From contig CP021231.1 in the NCBI GenBank assembly GCA_003999685.1, forward strand, positions 124,001 to 188,000: a DNA stretch of 64,000 bases, given 5' to 3'. How positions within the stretch are numbered: the first letter of the stretch is position 1; each line of letters starts with the position of its first letter. Under the pieces are notes generated by a model that made no database searches, was not told where the DNA came from, and saw only the letters and a program-made list of their open reading frames with translations. This DNA comes from Taiwanofungus camphoratus. Its lineage: Eukaryota; Basidiomycota; Agaricomycetes; Polyporales; Taiwanofungaceae. Of this stretch, positions 48,969-59,810 are shown in pieces. The position numbers were made by a program, and so were the translations under genes.

Positions 48969-49646
48969 GGCAGCTTTCAGAAGTGACAAAATTATTGCAT
49001 ATGGACTGCAGGCCAGGCAACAGATATTTTTTGTAAGCAAATACACCTGTTTCTGCTGCTTTCATGGTGTATACTGCAATGTGATCAGCTGGTGGTATAG
49101 CACATCCTCTGAAGAACTTTGAATCCTGTCTGCTATCTATCTCACACCTCTCCATCACTTCAGAAGGCCATCCAAGCCCCTTGTCCAGTGCATCTTCAAC
49201 TTGAAGCCCAGGAGCACAGACAGAGGCCACCAGGCAAACTCAACTTTCACCCAGTGCACTTTGTTTCTTATCTGTCTTGTGCAAGGGAGCCAAGACTTGG
49301 CAAGAGTGAATAAGACCACTATAAATTCAAGAACAGGGATCTGCTCTTCTGTCTTGTAGTCACTTCAATCACTTGATCAAGATGCCTAGGGACCAAAAAG
49401 TTAAGAAAGCAAAGGTTGAGTCTTCCTGATGAGAGCTGATTATGACCCAGATAGTAATGTTATATATGGGCACTATGCCCTCCACATTGATGAGCAGAAT
49501 CCAAATCTGTTAGCAGAATGTGAATATGCTGGGCCATTCAAGAGATATGGTGCATCTGTTGATTGTCTAAGGTTACTGTAATATTGGCAGCTGCAATGAG
49601 TACTTTGATGACCTGTGATTCAGAGTCAAAGGCACTGCAGACAAGG
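48969..49646. repeat. 678-nt CpG-free block, probable decayed repeat
   Basis: There is not one CG dinucleotide in 678 nt, while the DNA on both sides has many. TG and CA are abundant, as after deamination of methylated CpG. Inside, a TATA-like actataaatt (about 49,319) is followed about 60 nt later by an ATG reading MPRDQKVKKAKVESS, which looks like the remains of a transposon promoter and first codons. The family could not be named. Confidence 0.6.
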
Positions 49647-49650
49647 CGGA

Positions 49651-49717
49651 AATTGGCGCATGCTTGGCCGCAGCGACGGATGTAGCGAAGGCAGCGATAT
49701 ATCCGTCTGTGGTCAAG
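49651..49717. repeat. imperfect inverted repeat
   Basis: Arms of about 18-20 bp (gcttggccgcagcgacgga and the complement of tccgtctgtggtcaagc) are separated by about 25 nt and match with a few mismatches. This may be a repeat end or a chance hairpin. Confidence 0.4.
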
Positions 49718-50111
49718 CAGCGGAGGCTAGTTCGCCCAGTGTTCATCGAACTGTGCAAAAACCACGGCAGCTGCCCATGTGAAGAAACGGCCTGAAGCTT
49801 GAAGAGTCAAGAAACCTTTGGCGGGATCAGAGAGGATCAGAGTCGAGCATAACGACCGTCACGTCCGAATCTCGCGACGGAACACCTCGTAAATGGATCG
49901 GCTACACTGTGTACGGCATCATCCAGTGAGCCTCTGGTGAGAATACTGCTACTGCATCTTTGCCAATCCATGACCGACGAGGCTTCAAGACGTCCGTGAC
50001 ATGACCTCGCACACCCCACGCAAAGCCGACGCCCGGGCGAATACATATCACTGCGTTCCTTCCCGCGCAGCACGATACAAATAACATACAGGCGCAGTCC
50101 TTCCCACCGAA

Positions 50112-50181
50112 ATCAAACATCAAATATCAAATATCGAACATCGAACACCGAACACCGAACATCGAGAATCTAACGCCGAAA
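50112..50181. repeat. 7-bp tandem repeat (ATCGAAC/ACCGAAC type)
   Basis: About ten heptamers follow one another: atcaaac, atcaaat, atcgaac, accgaac and variants. The block lies just beyond the stop codon of the MARVEL-like gene, in its 3' region. Confidence 0.85.
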
Positions 50182-50235
50182 CCGTCCAACCCACGCCACG
50201 CCCCTCCCCCGCCCCCCCGCCCCTCCGCCTTCCGC

Positions 50236-51105
50236 CTACGCCCTGACGGTCCGCCCCCACCCCACGCCCACGCCCGCGCCCGCACCGCTCGCGCGCGGGT
50301 CGTACCGCCCGTGCATCTGCCAGCGCAGCGCGCGGTTCGTGCCCGCGAGGAGCGCCGCGAGGGCGAGGAGGCCGAGGAGCGCGGCCCAGCCGACCCACGC
50401 GCACGCGACGAGCGCGCTGAGCACGCGGCACGGCGCGTAGACGTGGCACCAGCCGAGCGCGCCCCAGTATGTCTGTGGGAGAGGGGGGGTGGGTCAGGGG
50501 GGGTCAGGTTCGCGGTTCGTGGTTCGCGGTGCGCGGTGCGCGGGAGGGTCAGGCTCGTAGGCTGGATGGACGGGGTGGGACAAGGAGAGGGGGGAGAGGG
50601 GGAGGGGAGGGGGAGGGGAAAGAGAGAGGAAGGACGCACCGACGAGATGGCGGCGCCGACGAGCCAGAGGAGGAAGAGGACGAAGAGCGCGGCGAGCTCG
50701 GCGGCGAAGCTGGACGCGAGGCCGTACTCGTGCGTCCGGCCGGGACACAGCACGTGGATCCTGCAGCGCGGCGACGTCAGACAACACGCGGGAGGCGCAC
50801 GGGGGGTGCGCACGCGAAGGAGGCCCAGAGGAGGGCGAGGACGGCGCTGGCGAGGAGCTCGGCGACGATGGGGTCGTAGAAGGGGTGGCCGTGGTTGAGG
50901 GGGTCCCAGGGCGGGAGGTGGGTGGTGTAGTGGAGGCGGGCGGCAGTGAGGCCGAGGAGCACGGCGGCGAAGAGCCACTGCGGCGTAAGCGGAGTCAGCG
51001 GACCGTAGGAGGGGCGCTGCTGCTAGTGTGATGGGGGGAATGGGCGGGACTGACCAGGGCTACATAGAGGAACATGCGGATGCCGTTGATGGATGCGAGG
51101 GGCAT
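50236..51105 (-). CDS. MARVEL-like four-TM membrane protein
   Basis: Four exons give a small protein with four hydrophobic segments and short loops, the layout of MARVEL-domain proteins, which are common in basidiomycetes and associate with membrane apposition and vesicle traffic. Exon 1 (51055-51105) is MPLASINGIRMFLYVAL. It is followed by WLFAAVLLGLTAARLHYT (TM1), AELLASAVLALLWASFA (TM2), then IHVLCPGRTHEYGLASSFAAELAALFVLFLLWLVGAAIS (TM3) and HVYAPCRVLSALVACAWVGWAALLGLLALAALLAG (TM4). The C-terminus is polar (HGRYDPRASGAG to GRTVRA). Introns splice cleanly in frame. GC content is very high, so many opposite-strand open frames here are shadows. The fold is inferred from topology. Confidence 0.72.
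50507..50545. repeat. 7-bp tandem repeat (GGTTCGC type) in an intron
   Basis: About five heptamers (ggttcgc, ggttcgt, ggttcgc, ggtgcgc, ggtgcgc) lie inside the last intron of the MARVEL-like gene. Confidence 0.75.
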
Positions 51106-53585
51106 TTTGATTCGCTGAGCTGGAGATTTGAATTCAGGAGTGGCGGGATATGGTTGAGGTGGGCGGTCGCCGCATGCGCAAGCTCTTATACTCCTTCCAA
51201 GAGGAACGCAGCAGTCTTCTGGAGCATGGAGTGAGTCCTGGCAGGGTCCCGCAACGTGCTGAACCCAACAGAGACGTGGAACCACCCACAGCCAGGTGCC
51301 CTGCAGCAGGGGTGGCAGTGGCTCGTCTCCGTCTTGTACGTTATTCTGGCATGCGGGAACGTTCAAAGATACTCAAGCGAGGACGCGATAGCCGAGGCTC
51401 GAGGGCCGTTCTGGGCTGCTGCACAGGATGTGGATGATGAGGGCATCGACGGCGTTGTGCACGGGCGGTGGGCTGACGTCAGGACGGACATGAACTGACA
51501 CGATGCGCGGTGGGGCAGACAGCACACGGTGCATGCGAGGCTGGCGCGTGCGAGGCGTCTGATGGGCAGCGGCGATACTGAAGAGTGCTCTGCGTGCGCG
51601 TGAAGAGCAATGGCAGTGGCGATCGCGTCTGTATCGGCACTTCAGTGACGTCAGCGACACGCGTGTCGCGAACACGCAGCACGCGCATGTGATCGTGACT
51701 CGTCGCGACTGGATATGATATAAACCGCATTCGACGAGGTCCTCACTGTCCCTCTCTCAGCGATACTTCACGCGTATGTGACCGTGACTCGGCGCGTCTG
51801 GGTATGATACAAAGCGCATTCGACGAAGCTCATCCTGCAGCTGTCCTCACTCAGCAATAGCTCCTGCCGAGTGAACGTATGGGAGGACTCACTCATTCAT
51901 GCGATGAATGTGGCCTTACATACTTGCTCAGCAAGCAGCAACGTGCTACTTTCTGCCATGTCGCGCTAGGTGCACCGATAGATTTACCCTATCCATTCAG
52001 ATGGACGAGGATCGCACTGGTCGCCAGCCACTGGTCTGAGCACCCCACCACCCGATCTCGACCACGCCCATTCCCGTGCTCGGCGGCTGCCTTTGCCGCG
52101 GTTCCCTGCCCTCCCAGGAGCACACTCAATGCCCGACCTGCCACCGCTGCAACGTCGGCCAGCCCCGGCACTCTCTTGCGGACGGACACCGGACGAAGCG
52201 GCGCACGTCCAAAGGGCCTGCGGCTCTGGCCCGTCACGGCCTACAGCGCCGCAACTCCTGCACCTCCAGCAGACCATATTTTTCCGTGCGGCTGCACCAG
52301 GTGTGGTAGTCTTGATTCGAGGTACGGGAAATGCAATGACGCGCATCGACGGAATCCTTCGCCATACCACGACGGGTTTCTGATTCGCATTTGGCTCTGC
52401 ATGGTAACTTCGCGGTGCATGAGCTGGGTGACCGCCATGATTGCATTGAGGAGCCGCAAGAGCTCGGGATCGTCAGACACGTCCATTGCAGGCTGTCCCA
52501 TGCTGCGAGAATATCTGCTTATATAGGTGCTTATGCTACAGCCCTGCTTGTGAAAGTTCACTGCCGAGCTGTCTCAAATGCAAGGGAATGATTTGTTACT
52601 CACGGACATGTTCAGTCAGAAATTGTTGGATGCGCTGAGGGCAATCGAAGGCGCTCAGTTACGCATTAAGGGGGAAAAAAAGCGTACGAAGGAAAGCCAT
52701 TCGAGCTCGCAATAGAATGAAAGGCCTTTACAACGGAGGCGACGACTTGCCAAAACGGTCACAGCTTCTTGGCAGACGCCGGGATACCGTGCTAAGCAGC
52801 TTGCACTGGTTGATTGCTGGGTCCGAGTACGAGACTCCTTTGGACTCGGTCGCTGTGGAGCCTTACGTTTCTGAAGCACAGGCACTATCAACCTATCCGA
52901 GTCCGTCCAACGCCTCATTTTGAGGTCGCTCGCCCAAGGATCAGACGTAAGATAAGTGCCATGGGGTCATGAAGGGAAACGCTTCCCGGATCGCTAGGAC
53001 ACACCAGGGTGTATCGATGAGGGGCTGCTAGCGGCAGGACTTTAGCATTTCGAATACGACGTGCGCTCTCCGAGCTGAAGTTTGCGGATGTGCATAGTCC
53101 CTCTTCTATCGAACGTTTGCTGTCTTGCGTCCCGTTGTCGTATACGAGCTGTAACTCGCATTCCAGGTGCCAGCGTCAATTGTAAGGTTCGTTGATGGAT
53201 TTGAGATAGGCTGTTTCGTCCGAGTTTCGTCTCCAACCTAGCAGAGCGACAGACAACGGCAAGCGCACTGTGCTATATGCTGAGGCACAAAAGTCGATAG
53301 AATGCACCGAGGTCAGATGCCCGCATCAACGCCCGAAATAGGCAATCGGATGACCATATAAGGCAAGTGAGACGTCACTGGCAGGAAGTGACGCGGTGTG
53401 CGTCAGAGCTCCTCTATTCCCCATACGCGTTGGTGCCCGCGGGCCCAGCCGCCCCATCGCGCAGGCTCAAATACCCAGCCACGAAGACCCCACGCCCCTC
53501 GCAGATACGACCACCCACCCTCAATCTACAAGTTCAACGTTCAATAACCACAACTTCACATCATCACCACCCAGTAACGACCATT
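51106..53585. other. long intergenic with tandem duplication, no firm gene
   Basis: About 2.5 kb between the divergent MARVEL-like and LEA-like genes. It includes an 89-bp tandem duplication (51680-51857). Frames of 128 to 215 codons overlap on both strands at 51,880-52,560. The minus-strand one contains MDVSDDPELLRLLNAIMAVTQLMHREVTMQSQMRIRN, which could be an exon, but I cannot place it. A TATA-like catataagg (about 53,355) and an acgtca element (about 53,373) lie ahead of the LEA-like gene. Confidence 0.4.
51680..51857. repeat. 89-bp direct tandem duplication
   Basis: Two copies (51680-51768 and 51769-51857) align along their length with scattered substitutions and a few short indels, for example cacgcgcatgtgatcgtgac against cacgcgtatgtgaccgtgac, and then gcattcgacga shared exactly. 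Confidence 0.88.
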
Positions 53586-55659
53586 ATGTCTGGCCTCCCA
53601 CCAACCCTCTCCACCGAAACAGGCACACCCGTCTCCGAGTGGGCACAGTCCACCACCACCGCTGCCTTCGCTCGCCCAGATCCTGCTCCCGCCGCATCCT
53701 CGCCTTCTGTCCCGCCAGGCGTCCAGGCCACCCAGAGCACACAGAGCACCTCCACAACACCGGGGCACGAGTTCCCCGGCGCGTACCCGAGCTCGAGTCG
53801 CAGCGGGGAGGAATACGACAGGCCCGGCCTCGGCGACTCCGCAAAGAGCGCCGTCCTCGGCGTCACGAGCACCGCTGCGCAGTACATCCCCGGTGCAAAG
53901 GGTGTCGTCGGCGCCGTCTCGTCGTACATGCGTACGTCATTTTCCCTCTCCGCCCGTCCATTCCATTCGCTCACCTTCTGCATCGTCATACAGCAGGAAG
54001 CGGAAATGGCGCCTCGCACGGCAGCACCACCGACGGCACCGCACGCGCGTCCGAACACGACAACGCACACATGACCTCCATGCCGTCCAGCGAGACCACC
54101 GGCAGGACGCCGGACGAGCACGTCGGGGGCACAGGCGCGCTCCCCGGCACCGTCTCCGAGACGGGCGTCGCCATGCCCCCCGCAGAGCGCGCACAGCTCG
54201 AGGGCTCCGTAGGGTCAGAGGACGCCAGCGCGATCGGTGAGCCTACGCTTCTCCCTCTCGCATTTTTTACAGCACAACTCACAGAGACGGCGACGACTTG
54301 CAGGGACCTACCCGTCCGCGCCCTACCCCTCCGTCGCCGAGGCACCCAGCTCGCAGATCCCTGCGCCCTCGGAAGACATCACCCTCCCGCCGTCCGCGCA
54401 GCCTGGCGCGCCTCGGTATCCCGCGACCTCGCTCTCGCCCTCGGGCTCCGCCTCCGCGGCGGCCAAGGCACCCAGCTCGCAGATCCCCGCGCCGCCCCAC
54501 CCGTCCGCGGCACGCGACACCACGCTTCCGCCAACAACCCCGCCGGTCCTCATCGCGGCGCGCCGCGACGGGAACACCACGCTGCCCTCGCAGGAGCCCG
54601 CGGGCGCCGCGCCGTTCGAGCACCAGGACGGCGTCGGCGCGCTCCCGGGCGCGGCGCGCGAGGCGGGCGTCGCGGCGCTGCCGGACGAGACGGGCGGGGG
54701 CGCCGGCGCGACGGGCGCCACTGCGGCGCAGATCGGCACGCACCCGCGCGTGTATGAGAGTGCGCCGCGCGTGCAGCGGCCGGGCGAGGAGGAGGGGAAC
54801 GAGCACCATACGGGGAGAGAGGCCGCGGGCGGTGTGGGCAGCTTGGTGGGAGGGAGGGGCGAGGAGGGCGTGGCGCTGCTGCCGGATGAGCGTGGAGGCG
54901 CACAGGGCGACATAAAGGAGGACGAGGCGACCGGCACGAAGACCGGCGCGGTGAAGGCGAAGGCGGAGCACGTGAAGGAGGACGCGAAGGACACGGCGAG
55001 GAAGGCGGTCGGGAAGGAGCACAAGGTGAGTGCGCCGTTTTCTTTGTCCTGGTCTCGACTCGACGTCGCTGTTGTGGCTCTGAGGCTGGAGACGCGGCGG
55101 GAGGTGTGCGGGAAGAGCACGGGGGCAGCGAGGAGGAGCGTGGGGAGAGACAGATGAACCCCCTTTCCCCAAACCTCCACCCGCGCACGCACCCGCTCGG
55201 GCGAACCGACGCACAGTGGCGCGGGGTTGGGGTCGGCTCTGGCGCAGGCTACCAGGACGGGCGCGGAGTTGACGTTGCCCCTGATGGTGACAGCAGCGAA
55301 GACGAGGTGCGGGCCTGTCGCACGCCACGGTCTTTCTTGCCTTGCCTTGGCACTCTCGAACCCTCTACACGATCGGACGCTAATACCTCCCCACTCTTCG
55401 TTATATCCAGGACGACGGGTACGACGCGAACTACCACCCCGCGCAGCTTCACCCGGCCTCCGCGCCGTCCGCGCCGCCAGACGCCGCGGCGACGAGCGAC
55501 GCGCGGCCGGGCGTGGGCGGGGAGGGGGAGAAGGCGAAGAAGGCGGGCTTCCTCGAGAAGATGCGCGGCGAGGCGAAGATCTTGCTGGGCAGGGTCGAGG
55601 GGAAGCGCGGGCACGAGAAGGTCGAGGAGGGGAAGCGGGTCAAGGCGGGCGAGGCGTGA
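53586..55659 (+). CDS. hydrophilic LEA-like repeat protein
   Basis: Five exons (53586-53931, 53994-54236, 54304-55025, 55217-55306, 55411-55659) join in frame to 549 residues. The protein is glycine-, alanine- and proline-rich, has no membrane segment, and carries three related blocks: GTGALPGTVSETGVAMPPAE, GVGALPGAAREAGVAALPDE and GVGSLVGGRGEEGVALLPDE. SSQIPAP is also repeated. Near the end KAKAEHVKEDAKDTARKAVGKEHK is LEA-like. After DDGYDANYHPAQLHP comes the charged tail KKAGFLEKMRGEAKILLGRVEG, a C-terminus I know from conserved but uncharacterised basidiomycete proteins. A role in desiccation or stress tolerance is inference from composition. The start MSGLPPTLSTETG follows a leaderless-looking CA-rich stretch. 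Confidence 0.78.
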
Positions 55660-56617
55660 TGTGCCCGAGCGCGCGCTCGGTCTGATCGTTGATGGGACTG
55701 GATTGGATCGGAAAACAAGCAGAATTTGTAGGATGTCCGCCTGAATGCTTTTTGTATCACTCATCGTTGGCCACGGATTGGTACTCTCCTCCGCTCTGTC
55801 GTAGTGTAAAACGTCAGCCGTGTAACTTGCATGCAATAATTAATACACGCTAGTGTGCATACCCACCGACGCATCCGAAAACATGAGCGTGACAATTTCA
55901 TGGACCCTGTCCCTCTTGACGCTGTTGAAGTGGAGCCGACCCTGGGAAACGTGGTCCATGAGCGACGAGGTCAAACAGTCAAGACAGTGGAATCATGCCG
56001 ACATGGACCACCATAATCATGGAAGTTGCATGTATTCAACCTGCGACGTGCACGTCACTGCGCGACAGCCATTCTACGGCACCGGACAAGGCTCTGCACT
56101 CATCGCTGACGCTCAGGGTCCAGCTCTCGCGTTTCCCAGACGGTCTATATGTGCAGCGAGAATGCTCGTTGCAGCTTGGTAGTGACGCAGGCTTTGGCTC
56201 GCGGGACTCGGACGAGAAGGTTCCCGGAATGCATGAACGCTGCGCAGACCCCGGAAGTTGTCTGCTCCAAAAGCTCCAAACCCAGAAAGTGCGCTGAAAG
56301 CGAAGCTGGTTGCGAAAGATCTCCTCCGCGAGCGATGGTGTGCGAGGCTTGAGTGAGCCACAGACGTAGTGAACATTTGCAGTGCATCAAGTGGATATTA
56401 AATCAACGGTTGGAGAGCCTACCAAGAGGAAGGCGTCAATAGCAGAGCAGCCTGTGTACACAATACACTCACTCTAAAGGACTTGAATAGGCAATCTAAA
56501 GCGATATTGTCAAATCCTGCAGATCAAGCATAGTGTTCGCAACACGTAGATATGTACGAGGAAGTAAAAACAGAACGAGCTTTTTGAGCTTGGGGCTTTC
56601 GGCCCCGTTCCCCGTCA
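55660..56617. other. intergenic, nothing recognised
   Basis: About 1 kb after the LEA-like gene. Short frames on both strands (about 110 codons at 55853-56182) have no recognisable domain. Confidence 0.4.
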
Positions 56618-57646
56618 CTACAGCTGCACTTCACTACAGCTGCACTTCATCTTGGATCTCTTGCAATGCAGACAGACTGCTCCCTCCAGCGTCTGCACGC
56701 AGTGTGGAAAAAGATGCCTGGAGCACAGGTCGCAGCGGACATCCTCGACCATCACTGGCATATATCGGTTAATCAATGCCAAGCGCACTGCACAAAACCA
56801 CTCACACAACCCATACGGTGCTCCTTGAGAGCCCACTTGTGGGCAGAAGCGCCCTCCCTTCCTGCCCTGCGAGACGGTATCTCGACTTCTGCGACACGCT
56901 TTACTTGTCGAGCGCTGGCCTCATCTTCACTTGACTGTTCCCTGGCCCTGGGCCTGTTGCGATGACTTCCCCGCTTGTGCACCGTGACTGCTGCCATCTT
57001 CATCATCAGAAGTCTGCTTGCTTGAGGCAGACACAGAGAGTACGCGATGCCGAACGTAGTGCAGCATGAGCACTATGAGTGTCTGAACCAGTGGTACTCT
57101 GGGCTAATAACAGAACTCATCACGAATGAGCGCAGATAGCTGCTGCCACACGAAAGTACCTGTCCCGTGCGGAGGCGGCTTTCTCTTGTAAGCCTTGACG
57201 GCCTCTCATGCCGCGGTAGCGCCAGGGGTGCATTTGATCTTGGAGACCCGCTGTGGTTTCCAAGGATCCCCGGTCCGTGGGTCGACTCCAGCCTTTTGTG
57301 CCAGATATCCTTCGTCGACGATCGTGACTGCATCGTCCTGTTCTCCCGCATACGGAATGGCAGGATCCTCACGCTCGAAGCACGATGCCATGATGAGATG
57401 CAAGTCGAACCTGGGTTGCGGGCCAGCTTTGAATAGGTCTCTGAGACCAGATGCTACGCGGGTGTGAAGTCGGCACTTGAGAACGCGATCAAATAATACG
57501 GTAATAAGACTCAGCGATTTGACCGGTTTGGGTGTCAAATGTCGAATGTCGAAAACGTCGTTTGAACGAGGAAAGGGTTTCGGCTGTTCAGATATCGACA
57601 TTTGGGGCATTTCGTCCCCGCAGAGCAACAGTCTGGTTTCCACCAC
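56618..57646 (-). pseudogene. possible gene remnant with cysteine-rich motif
   Basis: Two coding-like stretches lie in the same direction. One (57206-57646) reads on from RFDLHLIMASCFEREDPAIPYAGEQ to DPWKPQRVSKIKCTPG. The other (about 56618-56836) carries CDLCSRHLFPHCVQTLEGAVCLHCKRSKMKCSCSE, a cysteine spacing like the small zinc-binding motifs near the ends of some Agaricomycete repeat-encoded proteins. Between them is a charged stretch (SSEDEASARQVKRVAEVE). I could not join them by plausible introns, and no family is recognised. A 16-bp tandem copy (actacagctgcacttc) follows the end. This could be a dead gene or transposon piece. Confidence 0.25.
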
Positions 57647-59307
57647 ACAGAATCCACCAGTAAACGGAGGTTATTGTCTCACACGCACCCACTGTACCCG
57701 GGCAGCCACAGACCCAGAGCTACGCGTCCGACTGGCTCCTATACCCAACCTAGAAACGGTCAATGATGTCTTCCGGACCAATCGCGTCACTCACCGAATG
57801 AGAGGCAAACAGACACAAAGACGACAGTTGAGCGCATACCCGGTGGGCAGGGGAATAGATACACCATGATCGAACAAGACCCAAACCAACTACAGAGCGA
57901 CAGCGCTCTGTGCTACCCTGACGTCCTATCGCCCTATGTAACCCGCAGCGTTCGTCCCAAACACACGAGATATGCCGGTCAGAAACGAGCACTAGGCATA
58001 ACACGCTAATGCATACTCTAGTCGAGCTGTCGGAAATATTCCGTAGCTCTATACAACTGGCTGCTACTTCATTCGCACCTGTACGTCCCGCCGATCACCC
58101 TGGGCCGCTAGAAGAGAAGAAGGAATACACTGGCTGGAAGGGCCTGTCCAAGCACACTGTACGATACCAATCTCTGATCTTAGGAGCAAGAGACATCTAC
58201 CATGCACGCACACCCGGGGGTGGTTACTGAGGGGACCCGAGGGCACAGGGCCTATACTAGCCTATGCCGACTTGCCCTGCATCATCAGGGTCACACCGAG
58301 GATGAGCGGAAAAGTCCACACAGGCTCCCTGCAGTCGGTTCGGACAGACGTAAGCATGCCTCCAAATTCGTACAAACGCGAGCGCCGCAAGTTTGGTCTA
58401 TCCGTCTGTAAGGATATACGAGGGAAGATACCATCAGTGCAGGCGAGGGGACGGACAAAATGTAATTGCGACTCGAGTCCTATCCTCGCTATTACCCCCG
58501 CCAAGGTCACACGATACAGCTGGCTCTCGAAGCAACTACCACGGCGTTTACAGCACGCGTTGTTTGCCAAGCTCCTATAAAATAATGCTAGTGTGCCGGA
58601 CGGCCCAAAGAGCGTTCTGCGAGAGCGCGGCACCCTGCGCAGGCGTATAAAGGGGCGGCGCATGTCTCGTCTGACAGGCGGGCAGACGATTGAAGGGAAA
58701 AGAGGCGACCACAGCGCGCCCTGCACCTCCTATTTTCCAGTTCTCCTCTCGGCGGCCCGCCGGTGCCTTGTGCGATGTTCAGGCCTTGCGCCACCCAGAA
58801 CCGCAACATTGCACAAACCGCCGGGCGGGGCGCGCTGCTGTTCTCCGCGGAGGCAGGCCGCCAGGTGTCCGTCGTGCGCAAGCTGAGGTTGCGCTTGCGC
58901 CCGGGCATGCCGGGTATGCGGGTCTGCCGCGCGTGCCGTTGATTTGTGCGGCGTGCGTGGGTGCGCGGGCGGTGGGCAGGGTCCTATAAATGCCGGCGGT
59001 CTGCGCTGCTGTTGCCTTTGGCGAGGAGGTTTGCGGCTGATGTACCGAGGAGAGAAACATCAGTTCCGGAGAGGACTGATGGCGAGGACTGAAGATGGCC
59101 ACGGACGTGCGCCGAGTCGGCCTCCGGGTGGTTCTAGTCGCTCTGCATCCCATTGCAGCACACTCGTGAGCTCGCAGGCGAATGCGACGTCGAGGTCATG
59201 AAGTAGAGAACCAATCGAGACCCGCGTAACTGTATGCGTGACCGTGCAGTAGTACTTCGGGACATGTACCGAAGATATCCTTAGTCCAGTACAATACGAC
59301 GACTGCG
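57647..59307. other. gene-poor stretch, no firm gene
   Basis: About 1.7 kb. The part from 58,560 to 59,200 is CpG-rich and has three TATA-like sites (tataaaataa about 58,577; tataaagggg about 58,647; tataaatgcc about 58,985). Frames of 85 to 124 codons overlap on both strands without any recognisable feature, so promoter-like DNA is as likely as coding DNA. Confidence 0.4.
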
Positions 59308-59721
59308 CCTCTTGTCACATGGGCCATGATACATATCCTGTGTGCTCTTGACACAAGTCTGTCATGCAGGCTGTGTGGCCTGTGTCCTCAGTCCTTGGGC
59401 CCTGCAGAGGCCTTCTGGGAGTGAATTTGCAAGGGGATGCAGCTGCAGTGCAGTGGCAAGGCAACTTGTGCTGCTGGAAGTAAGCATAACCAGATGAGCA
59501 AATCCAGGAAGGAAAGGACACAGGAAAAGACAGAGAAGGCAGGCAACAGCAAGTACTTGTGAGACCAAGTGTGATTCAGATGGATACATAGGACCTGCAC
59601 AGCAGATCTATATACTATATTAGGGTGGGAAGGTTGGTGCATCAATTTGCCAGCATGCACAAGGGTTACAAGAATAAATGTTAAGGGGAGAGGGCCTCCA
59701 GTCTGAAAAGTGTAGATGTCC
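59308..59721. repeat. 414-nt CpG-free block, probable decayed repeat
   Basis: No CG dinucleotide occurs in 414 nt, while DNA just upstream (58,600-59,200) is CpG-rich. TGCA, CAGG and TGTG are frequent, as expected after deamination. It directly precedes the MITE pair. No open frame in it has recognised motifs; the 130-codon minus frame across it is a by-product of the base bias. Confidence 0.55.
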
Positions 59722-59810
59722 CGGCGATGGGGGTGATGTGCCTCCGTTTCTGATGGTGTGAAGTGCTGCCTACACACTCCAGCATGTGCAGCAGAGGGAG
59801 ATTGGTGACT

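Larger units (their letters stand above)
48500..50235. other. repeat-derived flank, no host gene recognised
   Basis: About 1.7 kb between the recombinase part and the MARVEL-like gene. It contains the CpG-free block (48969-49646), an imperfect inverted repeat (49651-49717) and a 7-bp tandem repeat (50112-50181). No host gene was seen. Confidence 0.5.

Noticed and set aside
50127-50978. 283-codon minus frame and plus-strand frames
   Set aside because: Out of frame with the spliced MARVEL-like exons; composition is P/R/H-rich with no domain.
51879-52561. Overlapping frames of 215 (plus) and 106 (minus) codons
   Set aside because: Neither shows a domain or clean splicing. The minus one may be a real exon but cannot be supported from this sequence.
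54279-55328. 349-codon minus-strand frame and several 200-300-codon companions
   Set aside because: Antisense shadows of the GC-rich LEA-like gene, with arginine/proline-rich nonsense composition.
58593-59153. Frames of about 100-124 codons on both strands
   Set aside because: CpG-rich DNA with several TATA-like sites. The frames overlap on both strands and have biased composition, so none is supported.
59388-59777. 130-codon minus frame that looks membrane-like
   Set aside because: It coincides with the CpG-free block, so leucine-rich reading is a result of base bias.
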